Shown piece by piece: positions 17,000 through 26,700 of a stretch of DNA of 44,123 nt. This DNA is from Aporhodopirellula aestuarii. Lineage in GTDB: Bacteria; Planctomycetota; Planctomycetia; Pirellulales; Pirellulaceae. The first letter of the stretch is position 1. Every line of letters begins with the position of its first letter. The notes below the pieces were generated by a model. It searched no databases, was not told the DNA's origin, and saw nothing but the letters and a program-made list of their open reading frames with translations. The stretch lies in the NCBI RefSeq assembly GCF_023701485.1, contig NZ_JAMQBK010000015.1, positions 93,479-137,601 of the forward strand, given 5' to 3'. Position numbers and translations under genes: made by a program.

Positions 17000-19930
17000 C
17001 GTGGGCGTAGCCAAAACCAGATACAAGCCGAGCGATGTCAAAACCGCGATTGCGATGACCGCAAATAAGCCCGCGTCAGCACCCCACCAAGAAAGGTCAA
17101 CCGTCATTGGCCATTTCAATAACAGACGTACAAAATGCATGACAGCAACGGCCAACAACCCGAACCTCATGAACAGTGTCACCGTGAGCGTCATTTCAAC
17201 ACCCGTGAATGCCATCGTTAGCCAAAACTGATGGTGTCGCGATGCGACCAATAGCGACATGAATACGACATAAGCGACACCGGCTCGCAAGTTGGTCCGC
17301 AAGACAACACGCAGCAACATCAAAAACAGCAACTGCGTGAAGAAGCTATACAAGACGCCAAATCCCGCGGCCGCGATCATCTCAGCCAACGTGACCCGCA
17401 TGCCCATCAACGGACTAAAATTGACAATCGTCGCAAACGAATCGGAAACCCCGCCCACCCAAAGCGGCAGCAACGAGTTAAGCAACTTCATCAGCCCCAC
17501 CAACACACCCGCCGCCGCGCCGACTAACAAATCACGACCGACGACGGGATCTCGGTAGTTGCCCATCATCAATCGACTCCATCCGATTAACGTTCTCGGC
17601 CAGAGACGTCGCGTATCCGGTTCCAAAGCGACATAGGAACACCAAACGAAGGCCATCACCATCAGTGCCGCGGCGAGCGTCGCGAGCAGCATGTCGAATT
17701 CGAGCGCCGAAAACACGTGGCTGTCTTTCAACAAGCACACCACCAGCGCAACGCCGAACATGATCCGTGCGATACGTTTCGCGGTGCGAAGATCACTGCG
17801 GCCGCGACAAATATTCCTCCACGCGAAAAACGAACCTCCGGCGACCAGGATCGGAAACCAGACCAATATGATGATCACGCGTAACGTGCCGGAACCGGCT
17901 GCATTGGGTGCGGAAAGACTGCTGCCGGGATCCCATTGACCGAGCAACCGGAAGAACACCGGCCGCTGGCCAACCGCAGCCGCCTCAACCCTCAGATCCG
18001 GCTCCTCGTTTGCGTGCGATTCCGTCGAGGACTTGAGCTCCCACGCTTTGCGTTGGTCGGCGTACCCGCTCGGCAACAGTTCAGGCGATCGCTCGGTGAG
18101 CAACTTGCCGTCAGAGAGATTCGAGAGTTCTGCGGCGTCCAGCAAACGTCGCTCCCACGGTTCGGTCAACTCGAAATCGCTGCTGGCTGCGTCACCACGA
18201 TCGCCTTCGCGCAGCATTCCGACTGTCGGCAGGACATCCAGTTCGAGCAATCGCCCCTCGGAATCCGACTTCAAGCGAATCATGCCCGGTGTATCAAACG
18301 CGGGACGAGCCGTGTCCGCAACCAAATAAGATTCTCCCGACCAATCCGGCACTCTGGGCACCAGTGCTTGAGGACTACTTCGATACCAGAAACGGACCGC
18401 GGGCGGATTGGGATCCGTCACCCGATCCCAGCGCTGTTGATGCTCGGTGAGGTAGCGTAGATAGTCGCGATCGATTTCAAATCCGAACGCTTCGTCTCCC
18501 GGTGATTGGTTGTAGCCGAGTGATTGAAGCGAATCTCTCGCTTTACTTGCGAGTGCTCGCGGCGAGTCCGACAATCCGATTTTGTCGATCAAGTTCGTCC
18601 ATAGCCCCGCCACGACTAGCAGCCCCACCATCGCAACAGCAAATACGGTCCACGCCAGCTTGGGATCGAGCATGCGATCGTTGCTCGCCGCGACGACTTG
18701 TTGCGGGGTAGGCGTTGTGCCCGATGCAATCGCCCGGGCGATCGGATCACCGCCGGGCAGACGCCGGGCCACCGCCGCGACACCTGGTGGACGTTGTTTG
18801 GGATCGGGCTGCATGCACCACTGGATCGTATCCCAAATCAACGCTTCCTCTTCCGACTCGGTTTCTCGCTGCGCATGCGGTACAGGATCTGATAACCACT
18901 GTCTTAAATCGTCCTTGCTGGTCACGTGATGAGGGTGCCGGCCTGTCAGCATCTCGTAAAAGATGATCCCCAATGCAAACACGTCACTTTGCGGACTGGT
19001 CTGGCGTTCGAAGTATTGTTCAGGAGCCATGTAGAGCGGCGTCCCCATCAATCCATCCGAATCAGCCTCGCCATCAAACTTTCGCGCCACACCGAAATCG
19101 GTGAGCTTCGCACATCCCCGACCGTCGATCATGACGTTAGCCGGTTTCAAGTCCCGATGGACGACACCTTTCTCATGCGCGGCCGCCAAACCGGAGCACA
19201 ATTGCTGGGCCAACTCGAGAACCTTCGTCAACGGCAACCGACCGATCCTCCGTATCAAACTTTGCAAGTCCTCACCATCGATGTATTCCATCGATAGGAA
19301 ATGCGAATCTTCGGACTGACCGATGTCAAAGACACGGCAAACGTTCGGGTGTGCAACCGTTCTTGCCAAACGGACTTCGTTAGTCAACATCCGCAGCCGA
19401 GCCGGGTGCGCTTGCACGTCCTGGGACAGAAGTTTGAGTGCGACAGTCTCGCCTAATTTCAAGTCATCAGCTCGATAAACTTCACCCATCGCTCCCTTGC
19501 CGAGAATGGATGCAATGCGGTATCGACCTGCAATTACTGAACCAGGTAGCAAACCGCTTGAGGGCGAATGATATCGTTCAATTTGCGTATTCGACTCAGC
19601 TTCGACGGTCGAATACAAGGATTTCTTCGCATCAGATTCGCAACGATCAAAAACCTCGGAGATCGTTTCGGCAAAGTCGGGAAACCGGCTGATGTAGGAC
19701 TCAGGCTCCGGGCAATCTCCCCGTTGTCGACGGTGATCCAGTTCCAATTCCAACAACTGCGCAAGCAGCGGTCTGAGTTGACCGTGTGGCCAATCTGGAA
19801 GAAATTCTTCCAGCCTGACATCTGGATTCAACAGAAACGCTTTTTCAAACACGTCACAGATCGTGTCGATCTTTTGGAGCAGCAAGATATCATCTTGCCC
19901 AATCGGCACGGCAGGCTCGCGATCATTCAA
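16964..19930 (-). CDS. Ser/Thr protein kinase with multi-helix membrane domain
   Basis: A 988-aa Hanks-type kinase. After a 130-residue helical leader, the kinase domain (about 136-405) has the glycine loop GKGAMGEV (144-151), lysine in VALKLL (166), HRDLKPANVM (HRD 258-260), DFG (278-280) and GTPLYMAPEQ, so it should be active. A transmembrane helix (about 425-447) leads to an extracytoplasmic segment (about 450-690), then roughly eight membrane helices up to the C-terminus. The start is TTG with GGAG 7 bp upstream, 4 bp after the stop of the sigma factor gene, so the two are surely cotranscribed. Sigma/kinase pairs are frequent in planctomycetes; the kinase may modulate the sigma factor (inference). 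The last dozen codons lie in repeat-like DNA (see 16934-16999). Confidence 0.94.
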   Translation of the reverse strand: MNDREPAVPIGQDDILLLQKIDTICDVFEKAFLLNPDVRLEEFLPDWPHGQLRPLLAQLLELELDHRRQRGDCPEPESYISRFPDFAETISEVFDRCESDAKKSLYSTVEAESNTQIERYHSPSSGLLPGSVIAGRYRIASILGKGAMGEVYRADDLKLGETVALKLLSQDVQAHPARLRMLTNEVRLARTVAHPNVCRVFDIGQSEDSHFLSMEYIDGEDLQSLIRRIGRLPLTKVLELAQQLCSGLAAAHEKGVVHRDLKPANVMIDGRGCAKLTDFGVARKFDGEADSDGLMGTPLYMAPEQYFERQTSPQSDVFALGIIFYEMLTGRHPHHVTSKDDLRQWLSDPVPHAQRETESEEEALIWDTIQWCMQPDPKQRPPGVAAVARRLPGGDPIARAIASGTTPTPQQVVAASNDRMLDPKLAWTVFAVAMVGLLVVAGLWTNLIDKIGLSDSPRALASKARDSLQSLGYNQSPGDEAFGFEIDRDYLRYLTEHQQRWDRVTDPNPPAVRFWYRSSPQALVPRVPDWSGESYLVADTARPAFDTPGMIRLKSDSEGRLLELDVLPTVGMLREGDRGDAASSDFELTEPWERRLLDAAELSNLSDGKLLTERSPELLPSGYADQRKAWELKSSTESHANEEPDLRVEAAAVGQRPVFFRLLGQWDPGSSLSAPNAAGSGTLRVIIILVWFPILVAGGSFFAWRNICRGRSDLRTAKRIARIMFGVALVVCLLKDSHVFSALEFDMLLATLAAALMVMAFVWCSYVALEPDTRRLWPRTLIGWSRLMMGNYRDPVVGRDLLVGAAAGVLVGLMKLLNSLLPLWVGGVSDSFATIVNFSPLMGMRVTLAEMIAAAGFGVLYSFFTQLLFLMLLRVVLRTNLRAGVAYVVFMSLLVASRHHQFWLTMAFTGVEMTLTVTLFMRFGLLAVAVMHFVRLLLKWPMTVDLSWWGADAGLFAVIAIAVLTSLGLYLVLATPTSALTSADSRSG

Positions 19931-19934
19931 GACG

Positions 19935-20537
19935 TTACTCCGCCGCCCACGTTAAGCGTATGAGGTTCAGCTTCCGCTCGACGGTTCGAATGGAAACACC
20001 CAGCTGTTGAGCAATCGCTTCGTTGCTTTCACCCTCCAATTTCTTGGTGGCGATTTGCCGCTGCACCGGTTCAGTCAACTGTTCTAACCGGCCGGCAAAC
20101 TGTTCTTCGAGTAATGCGACGAACTCCGCCGTAGGCTCGGCGGCAACAAAGTCTTCGATACTCTGGGGCATGTTGTCATCACCGCCGGCAAACACCGAGG
20201 CGCCCCGAACCAAGCCGCCACCGCGTTTTTGACTGGTTTGTCGACGAACCTGATCGACCGCCTTGCGGGCCGTGAGCACAACAAGCAATCGCCAGAGGTC
20301 GTCACGATCTCGCAATTGCGTAAATCGCCCCTCGCGAACGCCTGCACACAGGCTATCAAACACGCTCAGCGCGATGTCTTCTTCGTCAACAACCCGCCGC
20401 GAAGCCGACCCAAATTTTCGACGGGCGAGACCCTCAAGCCGGCGGAAATAGCGATCCCAAAGGCTCGCAGCCGCATCGTCTCTGCCACTGCGAACGCCAT
20501 CGATCCATTGGGTCACTGATTGATCAAATTGTTCCAT
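19935..20537 (-). CDS. ECF-type sigma factor (Sigma70_ECF family)
   Basis: A 200-aa sigma factor of the PF07638-type found widely in planctomycetes. Region 2 spans about 10-90 (ASLWDRYFRRLEGLARRKFG, DEEDIALSVFDSLCAGVREG) and region 4 about 145-195 (LTEPVQRQIATKKLEGESN, EAIAQQLGVSIRTVERKLNL with a clear helix-turn-helix). ATG 20537 is chosen because the sequence from MEQFDQSVTQWIDGVRSG matches the family start; the frame is open to 20618 without sigma-like sequence. First gene of a two-gene unit with the kinase, 4 bp apart. No anti-sigma gene is seen; the kinase may take that controlling role (inference). Confidence 0.93.
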   Translation of the reverse strand: MEQFDQSVTQWIDGVRSGRDDAAASLWDRYFRRLEGLARRKFGSASRRVVDEEDIALSVFDSLCAGVREGRFTQLRDRDDLWRLLVVLTARKAVDQVRRQTSQKRGGGLVRGASVFAGGDDNMPQSIEDFVAAEPTAEFVALLEEQFAGRLEQLTEPVQRQIATKKLEGESNEAIAQQLGVSIRTVERKLNLIRLTWAAE

Positions 20538-20758
20538 ATCACGGACTCCAATTTCGTCCGAACGTGCGAAGCGGGAGTATATCACAATCAGACCAACCAC
20601 GGCGTCGCCCCAGATCAACGTCGTGCCCCGCAGGAAAATCTGTGAAATTCTTTGACGTCGTGGCGGGTCGGCGGCGGGTTTTGCGAGCCATGGATGTCGC
20701 CGGGCACAACGTTGCTGCTCGGCTCTTCAAAACGCCCTTTCGATTAAGGATTGAAACC

Positions 20759-21319
20759 ATGTCTCGCTTCTTCACACTCGCTCTTGTTGTCGCCGGAACC
20801 CTCGTCTCGATGGCAAGCCACGCCAACGCCTGGTTTGGCATCGATGCCAATCCACGTCCCGTGCCCAATCGCGGAGTCGAAGAAATTGATGTCGCCTACT
20901 ACTACCGCCTTACCAATTCGTTTTTAGGTGAAACCCGGGCGCTGGACACGTACTCCAACGGCGACAATGAACCATTCATGGGACAGACCGGGAATTACTC
21001 AGGCCAAAAATGGAAGTTCACTCCTCTGGGAAACGGAACGTATCGGCTGACCAACTCGTTCCTGGGTGATGGGCGATCGCTCGACACGTACTCCGGAACT
21101 GAGAACAAACCGTTCATGGGCAGGACCGGAAACTACTCGGGGCAAATTTGGAAACTAACGCCGGTCGGAAACGGATACTTCCGAATGACCAACTCGTTTT
21201 TGGGGAAAGGGCGTTCGCTTGATACCTACTCCGGAAGTGAAAACCCACCATTCATGGGAACGACCGGGAACTACAGCGGCCAACTGTGGAAACTCACCAA
21301 GCTCACTCCGATCTACTAA
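20759..21319 (+). CDS. Secreted three-repeat beta-trefoil (RICIN-like) protein
   Basis: A 186-aa exported protein with signal peptide MSRFFTLALVVAGTLVSMAS ending near HANA. The mature part has three nearly identical repeats of about 46 residues (about 41-86, 87-132, 133-180), each with [YF]R[LM]TNSFLG, LDTYS, PFMG, TGNYSGQ and a QxW-like GQ[KIL]WK motif. Three such units make one ricin-type beta-trefoil, so carbohydrate binding is likely (inference). AAGGA lies 8 bp before the ATG. The stop TAA is the first three bases of the palindromic element at 21317-21510; the protein ends LTKLTPIY. A sigma factor gene is divergent upstream, 221 bp away. Confidence 0.82.
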   Translation: MSRFFTLALVVAGTLVSMASHANAWFGIDANPRPVPNRGVEEIDVAYYYRLTNSFLGETRALDTYSNGDNEPFMGQTGNYSGQKWKFTPLGNGTYRLTNSFLGDGRSLDTYSGTENKPFMGRTGNYSGQIWKLTPVGNGYFRMTNSFLGKGRSLDTYSGSENPPFMGTTGNYSGQLWKLTKLTPIY

Positions 21320-21510
21320 GCAGGTACATAGAAGTGATTCGGTATAACGACAATTCCGCTGATCGTGATCGGTTCGGCGTAGGCCGGACCAAGGAGCCTA
21401 AGCGACGCAGTTCCGGCACGACTGAGCAAGTGAATGCCGGAACTCGCAAAGCCTCGGTCCGGCCTACAGTTCGCGGCAGTTTCGCCAGATGATTCCTGCA
21501 TACCTGCTTA
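21317..21510. mobile_element. MITE-like palindromic element with TA-flanked inverted ends
   Basis: The ends are TAAGCAGGTA (21317) and TACCTGCTTA (21501-21510), with imperfect terminal inverted similarity for about 20 bp. Nested inside are GTAGGCCGGACCAAGG (21379-21394) against a 16-bp reverse complement with one mismatch (21452-21467), and GTTCCGGCA (21410-21418) against TGCCGGAAC (21435-21443). No coding sequence. TA at both ends fits a TA target duplication as made by IS630/Tc1-type transposases, so it may be a non-autonomous derivative (inference). The first 57 bp recur inverted at 1-57 with one mismatch. Confidence 0.7.
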
Positions 21511-21575
21511 TGCCTCCACTTTGCGGGACGATGGATCGAACCGACAACGATATGGCGAGCATTCGTTCAAGCAAA

Positions 21576-21618
21576 GAAACAAGCCGTGAGGTCTCCACGA
21601 GATCACGCGGCTTGTTTC
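21576..21618 (+). terminator. Hairpin, possible transcription terminator
   Basis: GAAACAAGCCG (21576-21586) is complementary to CGGCTTGTTTC (21608-21618), with further partial pairing inside. A T-rich stretch (ATTTTCTTGTTG) follows about 15 bp later, so it is not a textbook intrinsic terminator. It lies between the beta-trefoil gene and the next plus-strand gene. Confidence 0.4.
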
Positions 21619-21803
21619 GCCGGGATTAAATCGATTTTCTTGTTGTTTGTGACGCATCCCCCGTGCTAGTTTGACTGTTTGCTTTTCTAACCCGTTGGTC
21701 GGCTCCGAACGTTTTTTGCTGGGTGTATCACGGTTCGAAAGTATATCCGTCGCTGCACGAGGGGCTCACTCGATCGTTTGTGACCTAAAGAAGAGATTGA
21801 GAT

Positions 21804-23711
21804 ATGAACCGATGCCTAATGACTATCGCCGTTTTCGCAATATGTTTCTTGTCAGAAAGTGCATCGACTGCACAGAGTGTTTTTCAGCTAATCGAGCCTC
21901 AGACCGGTATCAATTCGACTGCCACAATCAGCAGTCGCAAGTTGGACATCTTGTCAGGCGGTGTGATCTATCGCTACCGACGTGAACCTCGAATGGACAC
22001 GTTCGGATTTGATGCCTACAGCAGCAACACGCTCGGCCAAGTTTTGGGTTGGCCCCAGAGTGATTCTGGCCGCTTGCGGATCGGAACCGATACCGGTGCG
22101 GGTATCTCTTGGCGATGGAGTGAAATGGAAATCGACAATCCGACACTGACGCAGCCAGCGTATCCACCGTCTTACAACACACCGTCTTACAACACACCGT
22201 CTTACACTGCACCTAACCTCGCGCCGGGAGTGCCATCTCGTTTTAATCGTGGATCGATCGGCAACAATTTCATCCCCAGTTTGCCTGCGGGAACGGTGAC
22301 GTTATCCAACCAACACATCAACGAACTGTGGGTTGAGATTATTGACTTGCGACAACCGGGCAACGTGCAGCGGATAAAGATCAAGCCAAACGAAGCAGTC
22401 GCGGTAGATTTAGATCGTGATCCGGTGGCAGTGCTTTACGAAGTGGTTGTTTATGACGTGGTGCGTCAATCGATCGCGATCGATCGAACTCCCCGTGGCC
22501 AAGGCAGAATCACGGAGGAGAACTTCGCACCCAAGAGCGTGGGTATCTTCCCAATCCCGCCTGGCACACAACATACCGTTGTTACACTCGACGTTTATCG
22601 CTTGGCCAAAGACAATCTCAATCCGGGGGCGGTTGCACCGTTCGATCCAGATGACTGGAAAGCCGTTGTCTCAGTCCAACCAGAACCCGCCCTGACGACG
22701 CTTGGGAACATGCCGTCAGTGCCGGTCACTGGAACGCCTGTTGCTGAGCCTCCAATTGGCCCCAGTCAACCCGCGGTTTCTCAACCGTCAGTTCCTCAAC
22801 CACGCAGACCAACCCCGTTGGATTTGCATTTGAGCATTGTGAATGACTATACCGGCGCTCCGACGCAACAACCCAACATTTGCTTGGCACGCTTAAAAGC
22901 CCCAGGTACTCTCACAGTCGAGCGATTGATTTGGCAATCCAAAGAACTCATGTACGAAGTTCAGATTCCTTACACCGAACAAGTCATCATCAACGGCAAA
23001 GAACAAACGGTCACCAAGCTTCGCGTCGAAGCGCGAACCCGTTCGGAACCTTTCTTGTTGTCCGCTACCGTGGACCTGGCGATCGATCAAGTCGAAGCGT
23101 ATCGCAGCGACGGCCGTCTACTCAATGGGAATGAACTGGCCAGCATTCTAAAACAAGAAAGAACCGCCGTTTGGCTCGAGGATGATCAACAACTCGACCC
23201 CCGCTATTTGCCGCTATTGAACAACACGACACTCGTTCTCTATGCCGCCCGACGCCCGTCTTGGCGAGCAGAAGCGATTGCAGAACAGCAAAAAAACAAC
23301 TTCCCTTCCACACCAATCGAGTTCTGCGGTATTCTGCAATTCGACACCGGAGAGACCGTTCTCGCGAACACGGCGAGCGAATATGTCGAGGAAAATTACA
23401 CCGTCATGGTGCCGGTCAGCAAACAGGTCGAACAGAACGGCGAGTCAATCACCGTGACCGAATTTGTAGAAGAAACGAGAACACGTGTCGTTTCAGTTCC
23501 GAAGGTCAAGCAAACTCGGATTGCCACCGGTACATTCTCGATTTACGAGATGGGTGGCAAACGCCTCAACTCGCCCGAAATACGAACACGACTCGCTAGC
23601 CCGCAAACTGTCGTCTACGTTGCTGCCGGAGAAAAAGTATCGCCTTGGTACCGCAAATTGCTAGCTTCGGATGCCCTCGTATTGATGGAGCGAAGGGCAC
23701 AAGCAAAATAG
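21804..23711 (+). CDS. Exported protein of unknown function with a duplicated C-terminal domain
   Basis: A 635-aa protein with signal peptide (MNRCLMTIAVFAICFLSESA). It has a proline-rich linker with PSYNT repeats (about 121-135), a domain about 165-295 (ELWVEIIDLRQPGNVQRIKI, FPIPPGTQHTVVTLDVYRL), a proline-rich linker to about 345, and two related modules: about 375-482 and about 520-632. Both modules share Y-V-hydrophobic-P, then [EK]QV..NG...TVT..V...TR, a D/G-G-[RK]-L-N stretch, and a final Y..LL...LVL[YM]. I do not recognise a named family. No catalytic motif is evident; an envelope or cell-wall role is a guess. It converges with the gene at 23777 across 65 bp. Confidence 0.75.
   Translation: MNRCLMTIAVFAICFLSESASTAQSVFQLIEPQTGINSTATISSRKLDILSGGVIYRYRREPRMDTFGFDAYSSNTLGQVLGWPQSDSGRLRIGTDTGAGISWRWSEMEIDNPTLTQPAYPPSYNTPSYNTPSYTAPNLAPGVPSRFNRGSIGNNFIPSLPAGTVTLSNQHINELWVEIIDLRQPGNVQRIKIKPNEAVAVDLDRDPVAVLYEVVVYDVVRQSIAIDRTPRGQGRITEENFAPKSVGIFPIPPGTQHTVVTLDVYRLAKDNLNPGAVAPFDPDDWKAVVSVQPEPALTTLGNMPSVPVTGTPVAEPPIGPSQPAVSQPSVPQPRRPTPLDLHLSIVNDYTGAPTQQPNICLARLKAPGTLTVERLIWQSKELMYEVQIPYTEQVIINGKEQTVTKLRVEARTRSEPFLLSATVDLAIDQVEAYRSDGRLLNGNELASILKQERTAVWLEDDQQLDPRYLPLLNNTTLVLYAARRPSWRAEAIAEQQKNNFPSTPIEFCGILQFDTGETVLANTASEYVEENYTVMVPVSKQVEQNGESITVTEFVEETRTRVVSVPKVKQTRIATGTFSIYEMGGKRLNSPEIRTRLASPQTVVYVAAGEKVSPWYRKLLASDALVLMERRAQAK
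22166..22210 (+). repeat. 15-bp tandem repeat in coding DNA
   Basis: ACCGTCTTACAACAC is repeated exactly twice (22166-22180, 22181-22195) and a third, diverged unit follows to 22210. It encodes the PSYNT motif in the linker of the 635-aa exported protein; unit number could vary by slippage. Confidence 0.85.
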
Positions 23712-23776
23712 GGCGACAACACAGGCTGCCAAGTCCAATTTAGATCTCGTTCATACCTGGTTTGAATCCACACCGA

Positions 23777-26700
23777 TCACTGGACTTTCCATTGGCCCCA
23801 AAGTTTCGGGGTCAGTTCGGCTTCGCTAGGAACGTCGGCAGTGATCGCGGTGGCTTTGTTGCTCCAGTAGACACGTTGTGTCGTCTGGCCGCCGGATCCA
23901 CGTAGGACTCCGATGTCGGCGTGCACAATGTCGTCGGATTCGGGAGCCCAATGCAACGTCGCAAGGGGAACGCTGATTTCATAGTTGCCAGCTTTGTCGG
24001 TGGCGAAGTTCACTTGCGAGGTAACGTCCTTGACGACATCGATGTTGATCGTCCGCCAAGGACTACTGAAGGCGACCGGATCTTTCGTACCGGGGACTTT
24101 GGCACGATAAAGCATGGCTCGCGGTTGGCCGTTCACCAGCGTGACCAACAACCGTTGATCGGTGTCGGTTTGCAACATCAGATCGAGACAGCCACCGGTC
24201 TTGAAGAGTGCATTGGGCGTCTCCCCACTGTTGACAAGCAAGTCTTTTTCGGTTGTTCGCCAAGCCGCAAAGAGCCGGTCGTTGGCGATGCAGATCGAGG
24301 CGCTCACTTCATACGGGCGTGAGTTGCTGTTGAAGTTGGCCTTGGTGCCGCGCCGGTCAATCATCGCCCACTCGACGGTAGCGGGCCAGTCGTTGAGTTT
24401 GCCATCGACTGTCGGCGGTTCCGTGCGAATCGGCACGGCGAGGACGCCAGTTCCGTGGGCCTTCTGCCGCGAGATTTCGGAACGGGCGAACCAATCACGG
24501 GCCTTCTCAAGATCGCCGGTAGTGACGGTGAGCTTTTGATCGGGCAGGCGTTTTAGACTGTCAAGTCCATCGACACGTACGAGGCTGGTCCGAGCACCGT
24601 CAACAACGAAGACCTTGCCGTCGGGTGTCTGGGTCATGCTGGGCCAAAAGTTCTCGTCGTGCAGCGAGACGTCGGTAACGTCCATATTGCGCGTCGCGAC
24701 AGGTGCCGCCCAATTCGGTCGTAGTCGGATGTCGTGGAACAAAGTGCTCACGAACAATCCGTCCGCCGTGAAAAGATACATGTTCCCCATGTTTCCGTTG
24801 ACGCCGAACATCGGGCCGGCGGGACCGGCGATGAAATCGCCGAGCAAACGTGTATGACCAACGACCATACCGGGGCGATCTGGTACGGCCGCTTCGTGGC
24901 TGGCATGGAGACCAGGCCACGGGCTCGGATAGCTCCAACACGGCTCGCCCCGATACATGCCGCCGAGCCCATGCGGCGAAAACGGCGCGGTGGCATTCGT
25001 GGAAAGCGTCCACTCATTGCGGTGCAACGTCTGGTTTCCGCCACTCGACGGTGGCTTGCCGCCCGCAGGCCCGAGACGAATGGGCTCGAATTCGTAATGC
25101 GGCACGCCCTCGGCATCGATGCTCGTGGGTCGGAACATCGCGGTGTCTTCACCCAGTTGCGTGACGACAAATTCGAGATCACCCGTCACGGTGACGCCGC
25201 GTGCCATGCCTTTCTTCATCTGTAGTTCGGTGATTTGCGGTTTGCCGTCGGCGTTTAAGTCGCTCCACAGAAACGTGACACGTTTGTCTGGCCGTGGGTT
25301 GGATTCCCCAGGCTTCGAATCGACTGGCCACGCGGCGATAAACTCGGGTTGTTTGAGCAAATTCCACGAATGCGCATCACCAAACGCGGCGACGAGTTGA
25401 GCTTCCTTGCCGGTGTCGAGCCAAAGAAACGCCGCATTGTCACCACCCGTGGGAGTGTGCGTGTAACAACTCGTGAAGTAACGCCGGCCTTTCGCGTTCG
25501 ACGGATACAACGGCCAATCGGGCGAGAAGTGACCGTAGTGCGCCTCGAGCAGCGGATCGGGGCGAGCGAAGACACGTTTCAACGAATCCGTACCGTTTTT
25601 CCAATCGAGCGCAAACTCAAGTCCCTTATAGAAAAACACGTTCGCATCTCGCGAGTCGAGCACACCGCCACCGCCGTATTCGGTGGGTCCGTAGAACGTA
25701 CTTACGAGCTCGCCGTCGACCGACCAAACGGAAACGCGACGCGGATAGTTGTCGTTTTCGGCAACCCATACGCGACCTCGCGAATCGAGCGTGAGGCCGT
25801 TGGGATTGTTCATGTGTTGGGGATCATAAGCACCAACCGTGGGTGCTCCCGCTTTGCCGATCGCTTTGATGAGCTTCCCCGCAGACGTGAAAACTTTGAT
25901 TTGATGCGAGGAACAGCGGTCGCTGATGAAATACTGGCCGTTTTTATCGATCGCGATATGTCTTGGGTCCTCGAGCCCCTCAGCAATGACCGTCTCGGCC
26001 TGCGTCGCCTCAACCGAAGGGTAAGCGAGTAGTTGATTCCCGCTGAGCACCAACATGCGACCCTGGGCATCAAAGGTGACACCGCGTGGGCTGTTAACAG
26101 GCAACTGGCCTGCAAGCTCACCGGACCTCCCATCAACGAAGAGCAATTCGTTTTGCCTCAGCATCGCACAGACCAAGATGCCGTCATGCACCGCGAGTCC
26201 ACTCAACACGAACTTGCGATCCCCGCCTTCGAATCCTTCGATAAGCGGTGGCCTTGGATCCGTGGGTTTCCTCGGACGCGGGTCTTCTCCGAGTTGGGTT
26301 TGAAAGATGGGCTGGTCGCCGAGCGTTTTGGTTTTCGCAGTGAGACGTAGCTCGCCTTCCCAAACAGAGCCGACGTAGCACAGATGATCCGTGTCGGAAT
26401 TCGGCCCCGAATCGACAGCCAGTGTCGGGGCACCGGTCCAATGGCCACCGACCCAGTGCTGGCCACCAATTTTGGTGCCATCTTCACGCAACCATTGCAA
26501 ACCATGTCCACCCTCGGCGACATAGCAACCCATGAAGATGAGTGGTTTCCCATCCGCAGTACGACTGCCCGGCACAAACGCCATGCTGGTGGGAGGTGTG
26601 TGCGTCGTGAGCCAGCAGCCGGTGTTGTCGGCGGTCTTCCATGCCGGTTTGCCGGCGTTGTAGATACTGAACTCGTAATGCAAACTCAGCGGTTCTCGCC

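Noticed and set aside
20538..20758. Structured RNA or riboswitch upstream of the beta-trefoil gene
   Set aside because: No convincing stem set or known riboswitch core could be read; it is probably just the divergent promoter region.
1..21510. A 21-kb composite transposon bounded by the two inverted element copies
   Set aside because: The repeats are short, non-coding and MITE-like; there is no transposase between them, and the enclosed genes look like ordinary planctomycete chromosome.
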